A stretch of 8,714 bases of DNA from CAZZCP01 sp964653235 (GTDB taxonomy: Bacteria > Bdellovibrionota > Bdellovibrionia > Bdellovibrionales > UBA840), in the NCBI GenBank assembly GCA_964653235.1, contig CAZZCP010000088.1, forward strand, positions 1 to 8,714, in the 5' to 3' direction. Position numbers and translations under genes: made by a program. How positions within the stretch are numbered: position 1 is the first letter of the stretch; every line of letters starts with the position of its first letter. The notes below the pieces were generated by a model that did no database searches, was not told the DNA's origin, and saw nothing but the letters and a program-made list of their open reading frames with translations. Below are positions 1 through 5,895 of the stretch, in pieces.

Positions 1-3
1 GGA

Positions 4-777
4 TTACCAAGGATACGCTGATGATGAGAATGGGTGAGGATCAATGGGATCAGGAATTCTCGGAACCTCTGCACTGACTCTCTCAACATGTACCCAATCT
101 TTATCAAGTAGTTTATAAGAAATAGCCATATGTGGATTTAAAAGTGTAGTCCCTTCAAGGTAGGTCAAAAGTCCGCCGTCCCCATTGAGCTGAATTCGTC
201 CATCAATCAAAAAATTTACTTTCAAACCATGATCTTTTTCCCAATCAAAGGCATCTTTGTTTTTAACAACACCTTTGTTGCCTTTGATATCTACATTAAT
301 CAATGCCTTTACTGCTTTTCTCATTCTCTTGGTTTTAGAAATCACCAAGGCACCTTTAGCATTGGTAAGCTGTGCCCAGGTCGTGGCAGCAGAAATACCA
401 ATACCTTGTTGCCCGCGTGAACACTGCCCCTTGCCAAACTTTGATGAGGCCAAATACTCACCAAAAACTTTAGCTAAATCATCCAACTCAAGACCAGGCC
501 CATTGTCTTCAATACTGACCTCAATAAGATCTGTATTTCTCTGTGAACCTGAGCCCTTTTTGCGAATTTCAATTTTAATTTCAGGAAGAATACCGGCTTG
601 CTCACAAGCATCCAAAGAATTGTCCACAGCCTCTTTAAGAGTGGTCAAAACGGCCTTTGTTGGTGAAGAAAAACCTACCTGTTGTAAATTTTTGGCAAAA
701 TATTCTGCTGTGCTTGATGAAACGATCTTGTTGTTCGCCGCCAATTCTTCCTCCGTTTTTATGAAGATCCATTTCAC
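4..777 (-). CDS. top6B: Topoisomerase VI subunit B-like GHKL ATPase, short (N-terminal half only)
   Basis: Topoisomerase VI is an A2B2 type IIB enzyme that passes one duplex through another; subunit B binds ATP and closes the gate. The GHKL ATP site is clear: E49 and N53 in KEAVDNSLDACE, D91-G95 in EDNGPG, and the glycine lid SRGQQGIGISAA (120-131). These forms are typical of Top6B rather than GyrB, MutL or histidine kinases. PHPF at 247-250 resembles the PHPY/PHPH segment that follows the GHKL fold in the family. The frame then runs seven more residues to a TAA at 4-6, giving 257 aa where the family usually has about 500 or more; the H2TH and transducer domains are absent from this frame. 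The start shown is GTG (775-777) with no clear Shine-Dalgarno, so it is uncertain. It lies about 100 bases after the HNH gene on the same strand. The stop may be a real truncation or a frameshift near the sequence edge. Family assignment is confident; intactness is not. Confidence 0.82.
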   Translation of the reverse strand: MKWIFIKTEEELAANNKIVSSSTAEYFAKNLQQVGFSSPTKAVLTTLKEAVDNSLDACEQAGILPEIKIEIRKKGSGSQRNTDLIEVSIEDNGPGLELDDLAKVFGEYLASSKFGKGQCSRGQQGIGISAATTWAQLTNAKGALVISKTKRMRKAVKALINVDIKGNKGVVKNKDAFDWEKDHGLKVNFLIDGRIQLNGDGGLLTYLEGTTLLNPHMAISYKLLDKDWVHVERVSAEVPRIPDPIDPHPFSSSAYPW

Positions 778-877
778 TTTAGCAGCAGAACGGCTTGGGA
801 TGGCAAGTGGTAATGCTATCTTATGGGATTTGTTAAGAAAATGCTATTTTGCGTTAGCCAAGAATGCAGACTTTCAA

Positions 878-1156
878 CTAGAGTCTTTCTAAGATTTGCT
901 CTGCTGGACTTTTATGGGCTTTTTTTGTATTGCAGGCCTTGCAAGCCACTACCAGATTTCCTTTGTTCGAAAAGCCCCCCCGACCTAAGGGGATGATATG
1001 GTCCATGGTCAGGTCCTGTTTCGAAAATTTCTGCTCACAATAGTGGCAAATCCCAAGTGAGAGTTTATTTTTCCACCATTGGCTTTTTCTTAACTCTCGA
1101 GCCTTGGCCCGTTCTTTTTTAATGTGCTCAGAAGGAGCGGGAGTGTAGAATTCCAT
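878..1156 (-). CDS. Small HNH endonuclease
   Basis: This 92-residue protein is almost entirely one HNH nuclease domain, a metal-dependent DNA-cutting fold. Visible elements are a zinc-ligand pair C37-x2-C40 (CHYC), the catalytic strand MDHIIPLGRGG with H53, N67 in NKGNLVVAC, and the second zinc pair C72-x2-C75 followed by N76. The first 30 residues are basic and rich in K/R (KKERAKARELRK), suited to DNA contact. ATG at 1154-1156 is preceded on the minus strand by TTCGGGA, a modest Shine-Dalgarno very close to the start. It lies 38 bases downstream of the lysine-rich membrane protein and about 100 bases upstream of the topoisomerase VI B gene, all on one strand, so co-transcription is possible. 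Lone McrA-like HNH proteins of this size occur in defence, mobile elements and housekeeping contexts; the sequence does not say which. No methylase or integrase lies nearby. Confidence 0.88.
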   Translation of the reverse strand: MEFYTPAPSEHIKKERAKARELRKSQWWKNKLSLGICHYCEQKFSKQDLTMDHIIPLGRGGFSNKGNLVVACKACNTKKAHKSPAEQILERL

Positions 1157-1194
1157 TCCCGAAATATGCCATAAAAACTAGCAAATGAACAGAT

Positions 1195-2163
1195 TTATCT
1201 TTTGGCCTGAATACTATCTGCTTTTTTGATTGGCTGATCACATTGAATGTATGAGCTCTCGTGATTTAAAACCTTGATGCTTTTGCCTTGCTTGTCTTTT
1301 AGTGACCACTGGTAATCGATTTCGCCCATAAGTGAATCATCGCAATGTCTTTTCGAGAGTCGAATGGCTTTTTCTCTGCACTCTTCAGGATCATCAAAAA
1401 GCATGGTTTGATCTTTTTGATCACTTAACTTCTCTTGATGAGGCGGATTAAAAACTTTGATGTGACAGTATATTCCATCAAAGATTTTGGGCTGTACACG
1501 AATATTGGCAATTTTTCTGCTTACCTTCTTTTTCTTAGCTAGGATTTTCTTTCTCTTTTTCTTTTTAAAAGCTTTCTTTTTAGCCACTCGAAAAGGATTG
1601 GCAATCTCGGGCGCCTCATTTTCGACTTTTAAATACAATTTTTGTGATTCAAGCGTCTCTTCATCTTGAGTCAAAAGAATTTGAAAGTTTTTATTGGTAT
1701 TGACAAGTCTAAGATTGGTTCTGCCAATTAAGAAAAATTCTTTATCATTCAATATTTTTTTAGCCGAAATCATATAAATGCACTTGCGCAAGCTCCCCTC
1801 AGAAATCGACTCACAAGATTTTTCTTCGATCTCAAATCGATTTTTTAAAGATATTTTGTTCTTTCCACTTCTTGATAGAATTCTTGGTTTTAGCTTACTA
1901 TTTTCAACAACCAACTTGTATTCTTCTCCAGCTTTTGAAATCAATTCCGCTTTTAAGCTCACTTCTAAAACGTTTTTATTGCCCTTTTTTTGAATTTGCT
2001 TTTTAACCACTTCCACTTTTTTTGAAAACTTTGAATTCAGCAAGTGCGCATCTATTTCGGCCTGATCAGCCTTGTTAGCAGTTAAAAAGTCCTTTAGCAA
2101 AACACCAATATTTAGTGTTAAGCTCAAAATACAAAGCGAAAGTAGAGTCTTATTGCCAAGCAT
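1195..2163 (-). CDS. Membrane-anchored lysine-rich protein of unknown function
   Basis: I do not recognise this 322-residue protein. A short N-terminus is followed by one hydrophobic segment at about 6-23 (LLSLCILSLTLNIGVLL), with no clear cleavage site, so an inner-membrane anchor with a periplasmic body is likely. Residues 30-185 are mixed charged sequence with a cysteine pair (C117, C128). A very basic stretch at 194-217 holds about 17 Lys/Arg. The C-terminal part (228-310) carries four cysteines (C233, C262, C274, C308) and looks like a small separate domain, perhaps disulfide-bonded if exported. The frame is open upstream to 2286, but the ATG at 2161-2163 is chosen because AGGAGGG sits just before it and the hydrophobic segment then falls at the N-terminus. 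It is the first of three minus-strand genes, ahead of the HNH and topoisomerase VI B genes. Its role is unknown. Confidence 0.75.
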   Translation of the reverse strand: MLGNKTLLSLCILSLTLNIGVLLKDFLTANKADQAEIDAHLLNSKFSKKVEVVKKQIQKKGNKNVLEVSLKAELISKAGEEYKLVVENSKLKPRILSRSGKNKISLKNRFEIEEKSCESISEGSLRKCIYMISAKKILNDKEFFLIGRTNLRLVNTNKNFQILLTQDEETLESQKLYLKVENEAPEIANPFRVAKKKAFKKKKRKKILAKKKKVSRKIANIRVQPKIFDGIYCHIKVFNPPHQEKLSDQKDQTMLFDDPEECREKAIRLSKRHCDDSLMGEIDYQWSLKDKQGKSIKVLNHESSYIQCDQPIKKADSIQAKR

Positions 2164-2166
2164 TTG

Positions 2167-2173
2167 CCCTCCT
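2167..2173 (-). promoter_or_regulatory. Strong Shine-Dalgarno setting the start of the lysine-rich protein
   Basis: On the minus strand AGGAGGG is followed by CAA and then ATG (2161-2163). This is the strongest ribosome-binding match in the window. It favours the internal start over the longer open frame reaching 2286, whose extra 41 residues would precede and bury the membrane anchor. Confidence 0.7.
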
Positions 2174-2292
2174 ATAGTCCTAATGCTAATCGTCGTTTTA
2201 GCTAAAAAGTTTAATGATTTTAGATATTTATAATTTCTATCTAGCTTTTTTTGATGAATTTTTAGACAGACTTTGAAAGAGACCAAGTCTTC

Positions 2293-2321
2293 TTGCTGAA
2301 AATGTCAAAATTGTGTAGTTT
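2293..2321 (+). promoter_or_regulatory. Candidate sigma-70-like promoter for bolA, possibly leaderless
   Basis: TTGCTG (2293-2298), a 17-base spacer, then TAGTTT (2316-2321). Each hexamer matches the consensus at only three of six bases. The predicted transcription start falls on the A of the bolA ATG at 2328, and that gene has no Shine-Dalgarno. The same geometry recurs before the FAD dehydrogenase gene at 5896. Weak on sequence alone. Confidence 0.3.
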
Positions 2322-2327
2322 TTTGCA

Positions 2328-2558
2328 ATGGGAATTCGAGAAGAAGAAGTTGTACAAAGACTTCATGAAAAATTTGAAAATGCAATGATTCAAGCCTTTG
2401 ACCTAAACGGAGAGGGTAAGAATTTTGAAATAAGTATATTGCATGAGAGTTTTAAGAATATGAATCGTGTGCAACAACACCAGGCCGTTATGGCTGTCTT
2501 TTCGAAAGAGTTAAAGAGTGGTGAAATTCACGCTTTAAAAATTCAAACGTCTTATTGA
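2328..2558 (+). CDS. bolA: BolA family protein (IbaG/BolA2-like)
   Basis: This 76-residue protein matches the small BolA fold, which binds a [2Fe-2S] cluster jointly with a CGFS glutaredoxin and takes part in iron-sulfur trafficking or iron sensing. The family signature is visible as NRVQQHQAVMAVFSKEL (46-62) followed by EIHALKI (66-72); H68 is the conserved C-terminal cluster ligand of BolA-Grx complexes. In the variable loop where relatives have His or Cys (GDGSHF in E. coli IbaG), this protein reads GEGKNF, with Asn at 32. The stop (2556-2558) lies eight bases before the glutaredoxin ATG and overlaps that gene's Shine-Dalgarno, so the two are translated from one message. There is no Shine-Dalgarno before its own ATG. 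The cellular process served is inferred from the family only. Confidence 0.87.
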   Translation: MGIREEEVVQRLHEKFENAMIQAFDLNGEGKNFEISILHESFKNMNRVQQHQAVMAVFSKELKSGEIHALKIQTSY

Positions 2559-2566
2559 GGTGCAAT

Positions 2567-2875
2567 ATGGAAACCAAAGAAAGAATCGAAAACTTATTAA
2601 ATGAGAATGAAGTTGTTCTCTTCATGAAGGGAACCAAAAGCTTTCCACAATGTGGCTTTTCTTCTCGCGCTGTTGCTATTTTAAAAGAGTTGGGAGTTGA
2701 ATTCTCTGACGTTAATGTTCTTGAAGATGACGAAATCCGCAGTGGCATAAAAGAATTTGGTAACTGGCCCACCATTCCACAACTCTATGTAAAAAAACAA
2801 TTGGTCGGTGGAAGTGACATCATGATGGAAATGTTTGAAAACGGCGAACTCGCCGAACTATTCAACAATGCTTAG
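2567..2875 (+). CDS. grxD: Monothiol CGFS glutaredoxin (Grx4/GrxD type)
   Basis: This 102-residue cytosolic protein carries and transfers a [2Fe-2S] cluster bound by its active-site cysteine and glutathione. Diagnostic elements are K21 in LFMKGT, the C29-G30-F31-S32 active site in FPQCGFSSRAV, the WPTIPQLYV segment with the cis-proline (67-75), and GGSDIM (81-86), which contacts glutathione. Length and order match single-domain E. coli GrxD. The frame opens at a TTG at 2555, but the ATG at 2567 is preferred: it has GAGGT five bases upstream and gives the expected METKERIENLL N-terminus. It follows the BolA gene directly, its established physical partner, and overlaps the next gene by eight bases. 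I see nothing unusual in its active site. Confidence 0.95.
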   Translation: METKERIENLLNENEVVLFMKGTKSFPQCGFSSRAVAILKELGVEFSDVNVLEDDEIRSGIKEFGNWPTIPQLYVKKQLVGGSDIMMEMFENGELAELFNNA

Positions 2876-3035
2876 AATTTGTAAAAATCTTTTTGGTATT
2901 CTTTTAGTCGCATGGGGAATTGCAGGGGGCCCTCCCTGGGCCTTCGTCGGTGTTTTCTTTATTCTCTTTGCGGCCTACAATATTTCTTTATCTAAAAAAC
3001 TATTAGAAGCTCTTCATAGAAAAAATAAAAATTAG
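2868..3035 (+). CDS. Small two-helix membrane protein, unknown function
   Basis: A 55-residue reading frame begins at ATG 2868, overlapping the glutaredoxin stop by eight bases, which suggests translational coupling. The protein has two hydrophobic stretches (about 8-19 and 24-38) joined by a tight turn AGGPPW, and a basic C-terminal tail (SKKLLEALHRKNKN), predicting a hairpin in the inner membrane with the tail in the cytoplasm. The proline/glycine turn with Trp faintly recalls small PGPGW-type membrane proteins, but I would not assign it to that family. A longer frame starting at 2835 would lie inside the glutaredoxin gene and is less likely. A role linked to BolA/Grx is suggested only by position. 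Confidence 0.6.
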   Translation: MLRICKNLFGILLVAWGIAGGPPWAFVGVFFILFAAYNISLSKKLLEALHRKNKN

Positions 3036-3065
3036 GCTGTGACAGAATAGGAAACTTCAACAAGC
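3035..3065 (+). repeat. Short dispersed intergenic repeat, copy 1
   Basis: Starts at the stop of the small membrane protein gene and ends with GAAACTTCAACAAGC (3051-3065). A second, diverged copy lies at 7344-7381. The 15-base cores differ at one position, and similarity continues leftward (GGCTGT..GAC..AATAG) with small indels. Both copies lie in non-coding DNA downstream of genes. Confidence 0.5.
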
Positions 3066-3093
3066 CCCAAAACTCTTCTTAGGACTTGTTTTT
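3059..3093 (+). terminator. Terminator-like hairpin after the bolA-grxD operon
   Basis: AACAAGCCC (3059-3067) can pair with GGACTTGTT (3082-3090) around a 14-base loop, with one internal C-A mismatch. TTTTT (3089-3093) ends the structure as expected for an intrinsic terminator on the plus strand. It lies between the bolA operon and the phosphorelay operon. The stem is AT-rich and imperfect, so termination strength is doubtful. Confidence 0.42.
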
Positions 3094-3149
3094 GCAATAT
3101 TGGTTTATCTCTAACCTGCATCTCTCCGATTTAAAAGGATGGAGGAAAA

Positions 3150-3851
3150 ATGGCCAGTATTTTGCTAGTCGACGATGATCCTGACATTCTGCGAATCGCT
3201 GGAAAGCTCTTAAGCTCACAAAATCATTTTGTCTTTGCAGCTGACGATGCAATTCAAGCTTTGGAATATTTAAATTCTAAGCACGTCGATTTGGTTATCT
3301 CAGATGCAAACATGCCTCAATACTCTGGCTATGACCTTATACAGACAATGAAGAATCATGAGGAATGGAAAGTCATCCCCATTGCACTATTAACAGCAAG
3401 AAGAGAAAAAAAAGATATCGAACAAGCAATTCGATTGGGAGTAGTTGACTATATCGTCAAGCCGATTGACCCACATCTCTTTGTACAGAAAATCAAAGCC
3501 TTACTAAAAAACCATTGCCACCACACTAGTTTAGAAATTGAGCTTGCAGAGGCAAACATTGACACTTTGGCAAGAATGACTTTTCGAAATCAAATTTTAA
3601 GTATTTCAGAATTGGGTATTGATATGCTAAGCCCTATTGAAATTCCAAAAGGACAGAGAGTCTTTATTGACTCTCACATTTTCGCTGAAATTGGTATCAC
3701 TCCTCCAGCAATGGTAGTTCAACATTGCAAAAAAGATCCCAATGATGAAACTCAGTTTCGCATAAAGGTGCAGTTCTTTGGCAGCTCTGACAATATTTTA
3801 AGTAAAATCAGATCTTGGTTGGTCAAACGAAAAAAGGCAAAAGTATCATGA
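3150..3851 (+). CDS. Response regulator with receiver and PilZ-like output domain
   Basis: This 233-residue cytoplasmic protein has a receiver domain (about 2-122): acidic pair D8/D9, phospho-acceptor D52 (VISDANMP), T82 and K104 (VKPID). Residues 125-225 look like a PilZ domain, the common cyclic-di-GMP receptor: R142-x3-R146 followed by S151-x-S153-x2-G156, then beta-rich sequence ending in RIKVQFFG. The usual second motif begins with D or N; here it is Ser, so ligand binding is plausible but not certain. The C-terminus is very basic (KIRSWLVKRKKAKVS). ATG 3150 has GGAGG four bases upstream. It is the first gene of a four-gene phosphorelay operon and the only one with an output domain, so it is probably the final phospho-acceptor acting on a protein target, for example in motility or surface behaviour. 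The receiver is certain; PilZ is probable. Confidence 0.85.
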   Translation: MASILLVDDDPDILRIAGKLLSSQNHFVFAADDAIQALEYLNSKHVDLVISDANMPQYSGYDLIQTMKNHEEWKVIPIALLTARREKKDIEQAIRLGVVDYIVKPIDPHLFVQKIKALLKNHCHHTSLEIELAEANIDTLARMTFRNQILSISELGIDMLSPIEIPKGQRVFIDSHIFAEIGITPPAMVVQHCKKDPNDETQFRIKVQFFGSSDNILSKIRSWLVKRKKAKVS

Positions 3852-4216
3852 GAATCTTAATTGCAGAAGATGACTCCAGCATTGCGAAGATTATGACAGT
3901 CTCCCTAGAGCATATGAACGGACACCAAGTGAGTGTGGTCGAAAACGGAAAAGCTGCAGTTGAAATTTTAAAGAAAGAAGTCTTTGACTTGATCTTACTC
4001 GACAGCATGATGCCTGAACTAGATGGTTTGGGTGTTTGCGAGTGGATACAATCTCAAAGTCAAATTCAAAGTCCTATTATCTTTTTAAGTGCAAAAACAG
4101 ATGAAGCTAGTATTCAAGCTAGCTTGCAAGCTGGTGCCATTGGATATATACAAAAACCATTTGATCCGATGAACATCTATTCTCAAATCGAGGAGATACT
4201 CAAAGGGGCGGCTTAG
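3848..4216 (+). CDS. Single-domain response regulator (CheY/Spo0F-like receiver)
   Basis: This 122-residue protein is a receiver domain with nothing attached: acidic residues E7, D8 and D9, phospho-acceptor D52 (LLDSMMPELDG), S81 in the Thr/Ser switch position (FLSAKTD), and K103 (QKPFDP). The start codon overlaps the previous stop as ATGA (3848-3851), so translation is probably coupled; an upstream frame start at 3815 would lie inside the previous gene. The next gene begins immediately after its stop at 4216. With no output domain it may act as a phosphate shuttle between kinase and Hpt, as Spo0F does in Bacillus, or as a phosphate sink or a CheY-like binder. The operon partners favour the shuttle role, but that is inference. 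Confidence 0.93.
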   Translation: MRILIAEDDSSIAKIMTVSLEHMNGHQVSVVENGKAAVEILKKEVFDLILLDSMMPELDGLGVCEWIQSQSQIQSPIIFLSAKTDEASIQASLQAGAIGYIQKPFDPMNIYSQIEEILKGAA

Positions 4217-5551
4217 ATGTCTAGAGTCTTCTTGCAAATCCAGAGTATATTTCTCATTTTTTTTCTAGCTTTACTTGGAGTTTCTTCTTTTGCTTTGATG
4301 CAATACTATAAATTAGAAAGCATTGAAAAAGAACAAGATCTTCATTGGTATCTCTACTCTGAATTGCTCCTTTTAGAAAGAGGTTTCCAGTCAGAGCGTC
4401 TTGAAAGACTTCAATTACTTCGAGAAGATATTAAAGATGAAGAAAGAAAGACAAAACTGAGCGATATTCTTCAGGCATACTCTTCTGGAAAAAAAAGAAC
4501 ATTAAAAAAAAGAATTCAAGAATTTAGCTTCTTAGAAAGCCAAAGAACTAGTCTTGATTACGAGAAAAAAGAAACTTTGCGCGCCAATTTACTACTCGCT
4601 TTTATGGGAATGTTTGCTATCAGTTTTTTCACTATGGCTTTTACGGTTCATAAAATGAACAGAAATATATTTAGCAAAATTAGGAGATTGAGCAAAAAAA
4701 TTGAAGATTTTATTGAGGGCTATTATATCTACCAATTTACTCAACCCCCAGCGAATGAACTTGGTAATCTCGAAGCTTCATTTAATCATATGGCTGAGAA
4801 AGTAATGGAAACCATTGAAGATTTAAAAGAACTAGATGCAGCAAAATCAGAGTTTATCAATATTGTTAGTCATGAGTTACGAACACCAATGACTTCGATC
4901 AAAGGTTCATTGGCACTGATATCTAGTGGTAAATTTGGAGAACTCAATGAAAAAACCAAGGGTCTACTCAATATAGCAGTATCTGAGACAGATCGACTGG
5001 TTCGAATGACTAATGATTTTTTAGATTTGGCAAAAATAGAATCGCGGAGTTTTTCACTTATGCATCGTTGGGTTTCTGCAGACTTGGTGATCAAAAAGAG
5101 TGTTGAATCACTTCAGGGTTTGCAAGCACAGGCAAAAGTGAATATTCAGTGGCAATCTCGCCCTGAATTTGAAATCAATGTCGATTTAGATCGCATGCAA
5201 CAAGTACTTACAAATCTTTTAAGCAATGCAATTAAATTTACTCCTGAAGGAAAAAGGATAGACGTTAGAACAGAGGTTAAAGACAAACGTCTCTACTTTT
5301 GGGTCAAAGATGAAGGACCAGGAATTTCAGCAGAAGATCAAGACAAAATATTTAAAAAATTTCGTCAAGCCACTTCTCCTGATCGTCCTTTAGTGAAAGG
5401 TACGGGCTTGGGGCTCTCGATTGCCAAAGCCTTGGTTGAAGCACATGAAGGAGAAATTGGGGTGCAATCAAAATTGGGTTCAGGTAGTGAGTTTTTCTTC
5501 ACAATTCCTGAGTATAGAATCAATTTTGAAAAACAAAAGGCTGCAGCATGA
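4217..5551 (+). CDS. Membrane sensor histidine kinase
   Basis: This 444-residue inner-membrane kinase has TM1 at about 8-28, a helical, charged periplasmic sensor at 30-122 with no recognised ligand motif, and TM2 at about 123-144. A HAMP-like linker follows (146-200). The HisKA dimerisation helix carries phospho-histidine H219 (NIVSHELRTPMTS). The HATPase domain shows the N box N333/N337 (LTNLLSNAIKF), G1 KDEGPGIS (364-371), the F box (FKKFRQ) and G2 KGTGLGLS (394-401). All catalytic motifs are intact. It has no fused receiver or Hpt; both are separate neighbouring genes. The start abuts the preceding stop (TAG then ATG), with AAAGGGG nearby as a ribosome site, and the end overlaps the Hpt gene as ATGA. 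The signal sensed is unknown; the sensor resembles a helical-bundle type rather than PAS. Confidence 0.96.
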   Translation: MSRVFLQIQSIFLIFFLALLGVSSFALMQYYKLESIEKEQDLHWYLYSELLLLERGFQSERLERLQLLREDIKDEERKTKLSDILQAYSSGKKRTLKKRIQEFSFLESQRTSLDYEKKETLRANLLLAFMGMFAISFFTMAFTVHKMNRNIFSKIRRLSKKIEDFIEGYYIYQFTQPPANELGNLEASFNHMAEKVMETIEDLKELDAAKSEFINIVSHELRTPMTSIKGSLALISSGKFGELNEKTKGLLNIAVSETDRLVRMTNDFLDLAKIESRSFSLMHRWVSADLVIKKSVESLQGLQAQAKVNIQWQSRPEFEINVDLDRMQQVLTNLLSNAIKFTPEGKRIDVRTEVKDKRLYFWVKDEGPGISAEDQDKIFKKFRQATSPDRPLVKGTGLGLSIAKALVEAHEGEIGVQSKLGSGSEFFFTIPEYRINFEKQKAAA

Positions 5552-5880
5552 GTATTGATGAAGTGATGGCAGAGCTTCGGCAAGAATATGTAAGGGAAAT
5601 TCCACAAAAACTAAAAAAGATTCAAGAACTTCTGTCTGAGCAGAATTGGAAAGAATTAAGAAACGAATTTCATAAACTGAAGGGATCTGGCAGCTCTTAC
5701 TCACTTCCCGAAATCACAGAGCTTGGCTCCTTTGTGGAGAAGAATTTAAATGAAGACAACGGCAAAGATACAATCGAAAGATCATTGAAGATTTTGCATA
5801 AAATCTACGAAAGTAGAATATCAGAGCAAGCTTTCTCTTTAGAGAAAAACCAAGATTGGATTGATTTACAGAGAAAATAA
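5548..5880 (+). CDS. Stand-alone histidine phosphotransfer (Hpt) protein
   Basis: A 110-residue all-helical protein with the Hpt signature FHKLKGSGSSYSLPEITELG (41-60). H42 is the expected phospho-carrier, and K45/G46 are the conserved residues that let a receiver dock. Residues 1-35 supply the first helices, and 60-90 the helix that packs against the phospho-helix; the tail after 90 is not typical of the family. It starts at the ATGA overlap with the kinase stop (5548-5551). Hpt proteins do not autophosphorylate; they move phosphate between two receivers, and two receivers are encoded just upstream, which makes a full relay plausible. Its stop is 15 bases before the FAD dehydrogenase gene. 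Confidence 0.9.
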   Translation: MSIDEVMAELRQEYVREIPQKLKKIQELLSEQNWKELRNEFHKLKGSGSSYSLPEITELGSFVEKNLNEDNGKDTIERSLKILHKIYESRISEQAFSLEKNQDWIDLQRK

Positions 5881-5889
5881 CTTTAATTT
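5861..5889 (+). promoter_or_regulatory. Candidate sigma-70-like promoter for the FAD dehydrogenase gene, possibly leaderless
   Basis: TTGATT (5861-5866), a 17-base spacer, then TAATTT (5884-5889). It lies across the end of the Hpt gene. The expected transcription start is the A of ATG at 5896, and no Shine-Dalgarno precedes that ATG. The hexamers match the consensus at four and three of six bases. Confidence 0.32.
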
Positions 5890-5895
5890 GTCTTC

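Noticed and set aside
257..892. Plus-strand open frame of 211 codons
   Set aside because: It lies antisense to the topoisomerase VI B gene, whose motifs are unmistakable. The frame has no recognisable domain and no ribosome-binding site, so it is a shadow.
2164..2286. N-terminal extension of the lysine-rich protein to 2286
   Set aside because: The extension would cover the strong AGGAGGG site and put 41 polar residues before the membrane anchor. The ATG at 2163 explains both signals better.
2835..2867. Upstream start for the small membrane protein
   Set aside because: It lies deep in the glutaredoxin gene. The ATG at 2868 overlapping the grxD stop is the usual coupled arrangement and puts the first helix near the N-terminus.
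4111..4143. Repeated GCTAG/AAGCT words in the lone receiver gene
   Set aside because: They encode the alanine-rich helix ASIQASLQAGA of the receiver domain; codon repetition explains them.
5881..5895. Terminator between the Hpt gene and the FAD dehydrogenase
   Set aside because: Fifteen bases hold no hairpin, and none is visible in the end of the Hpt gene, so read-through remains possible.
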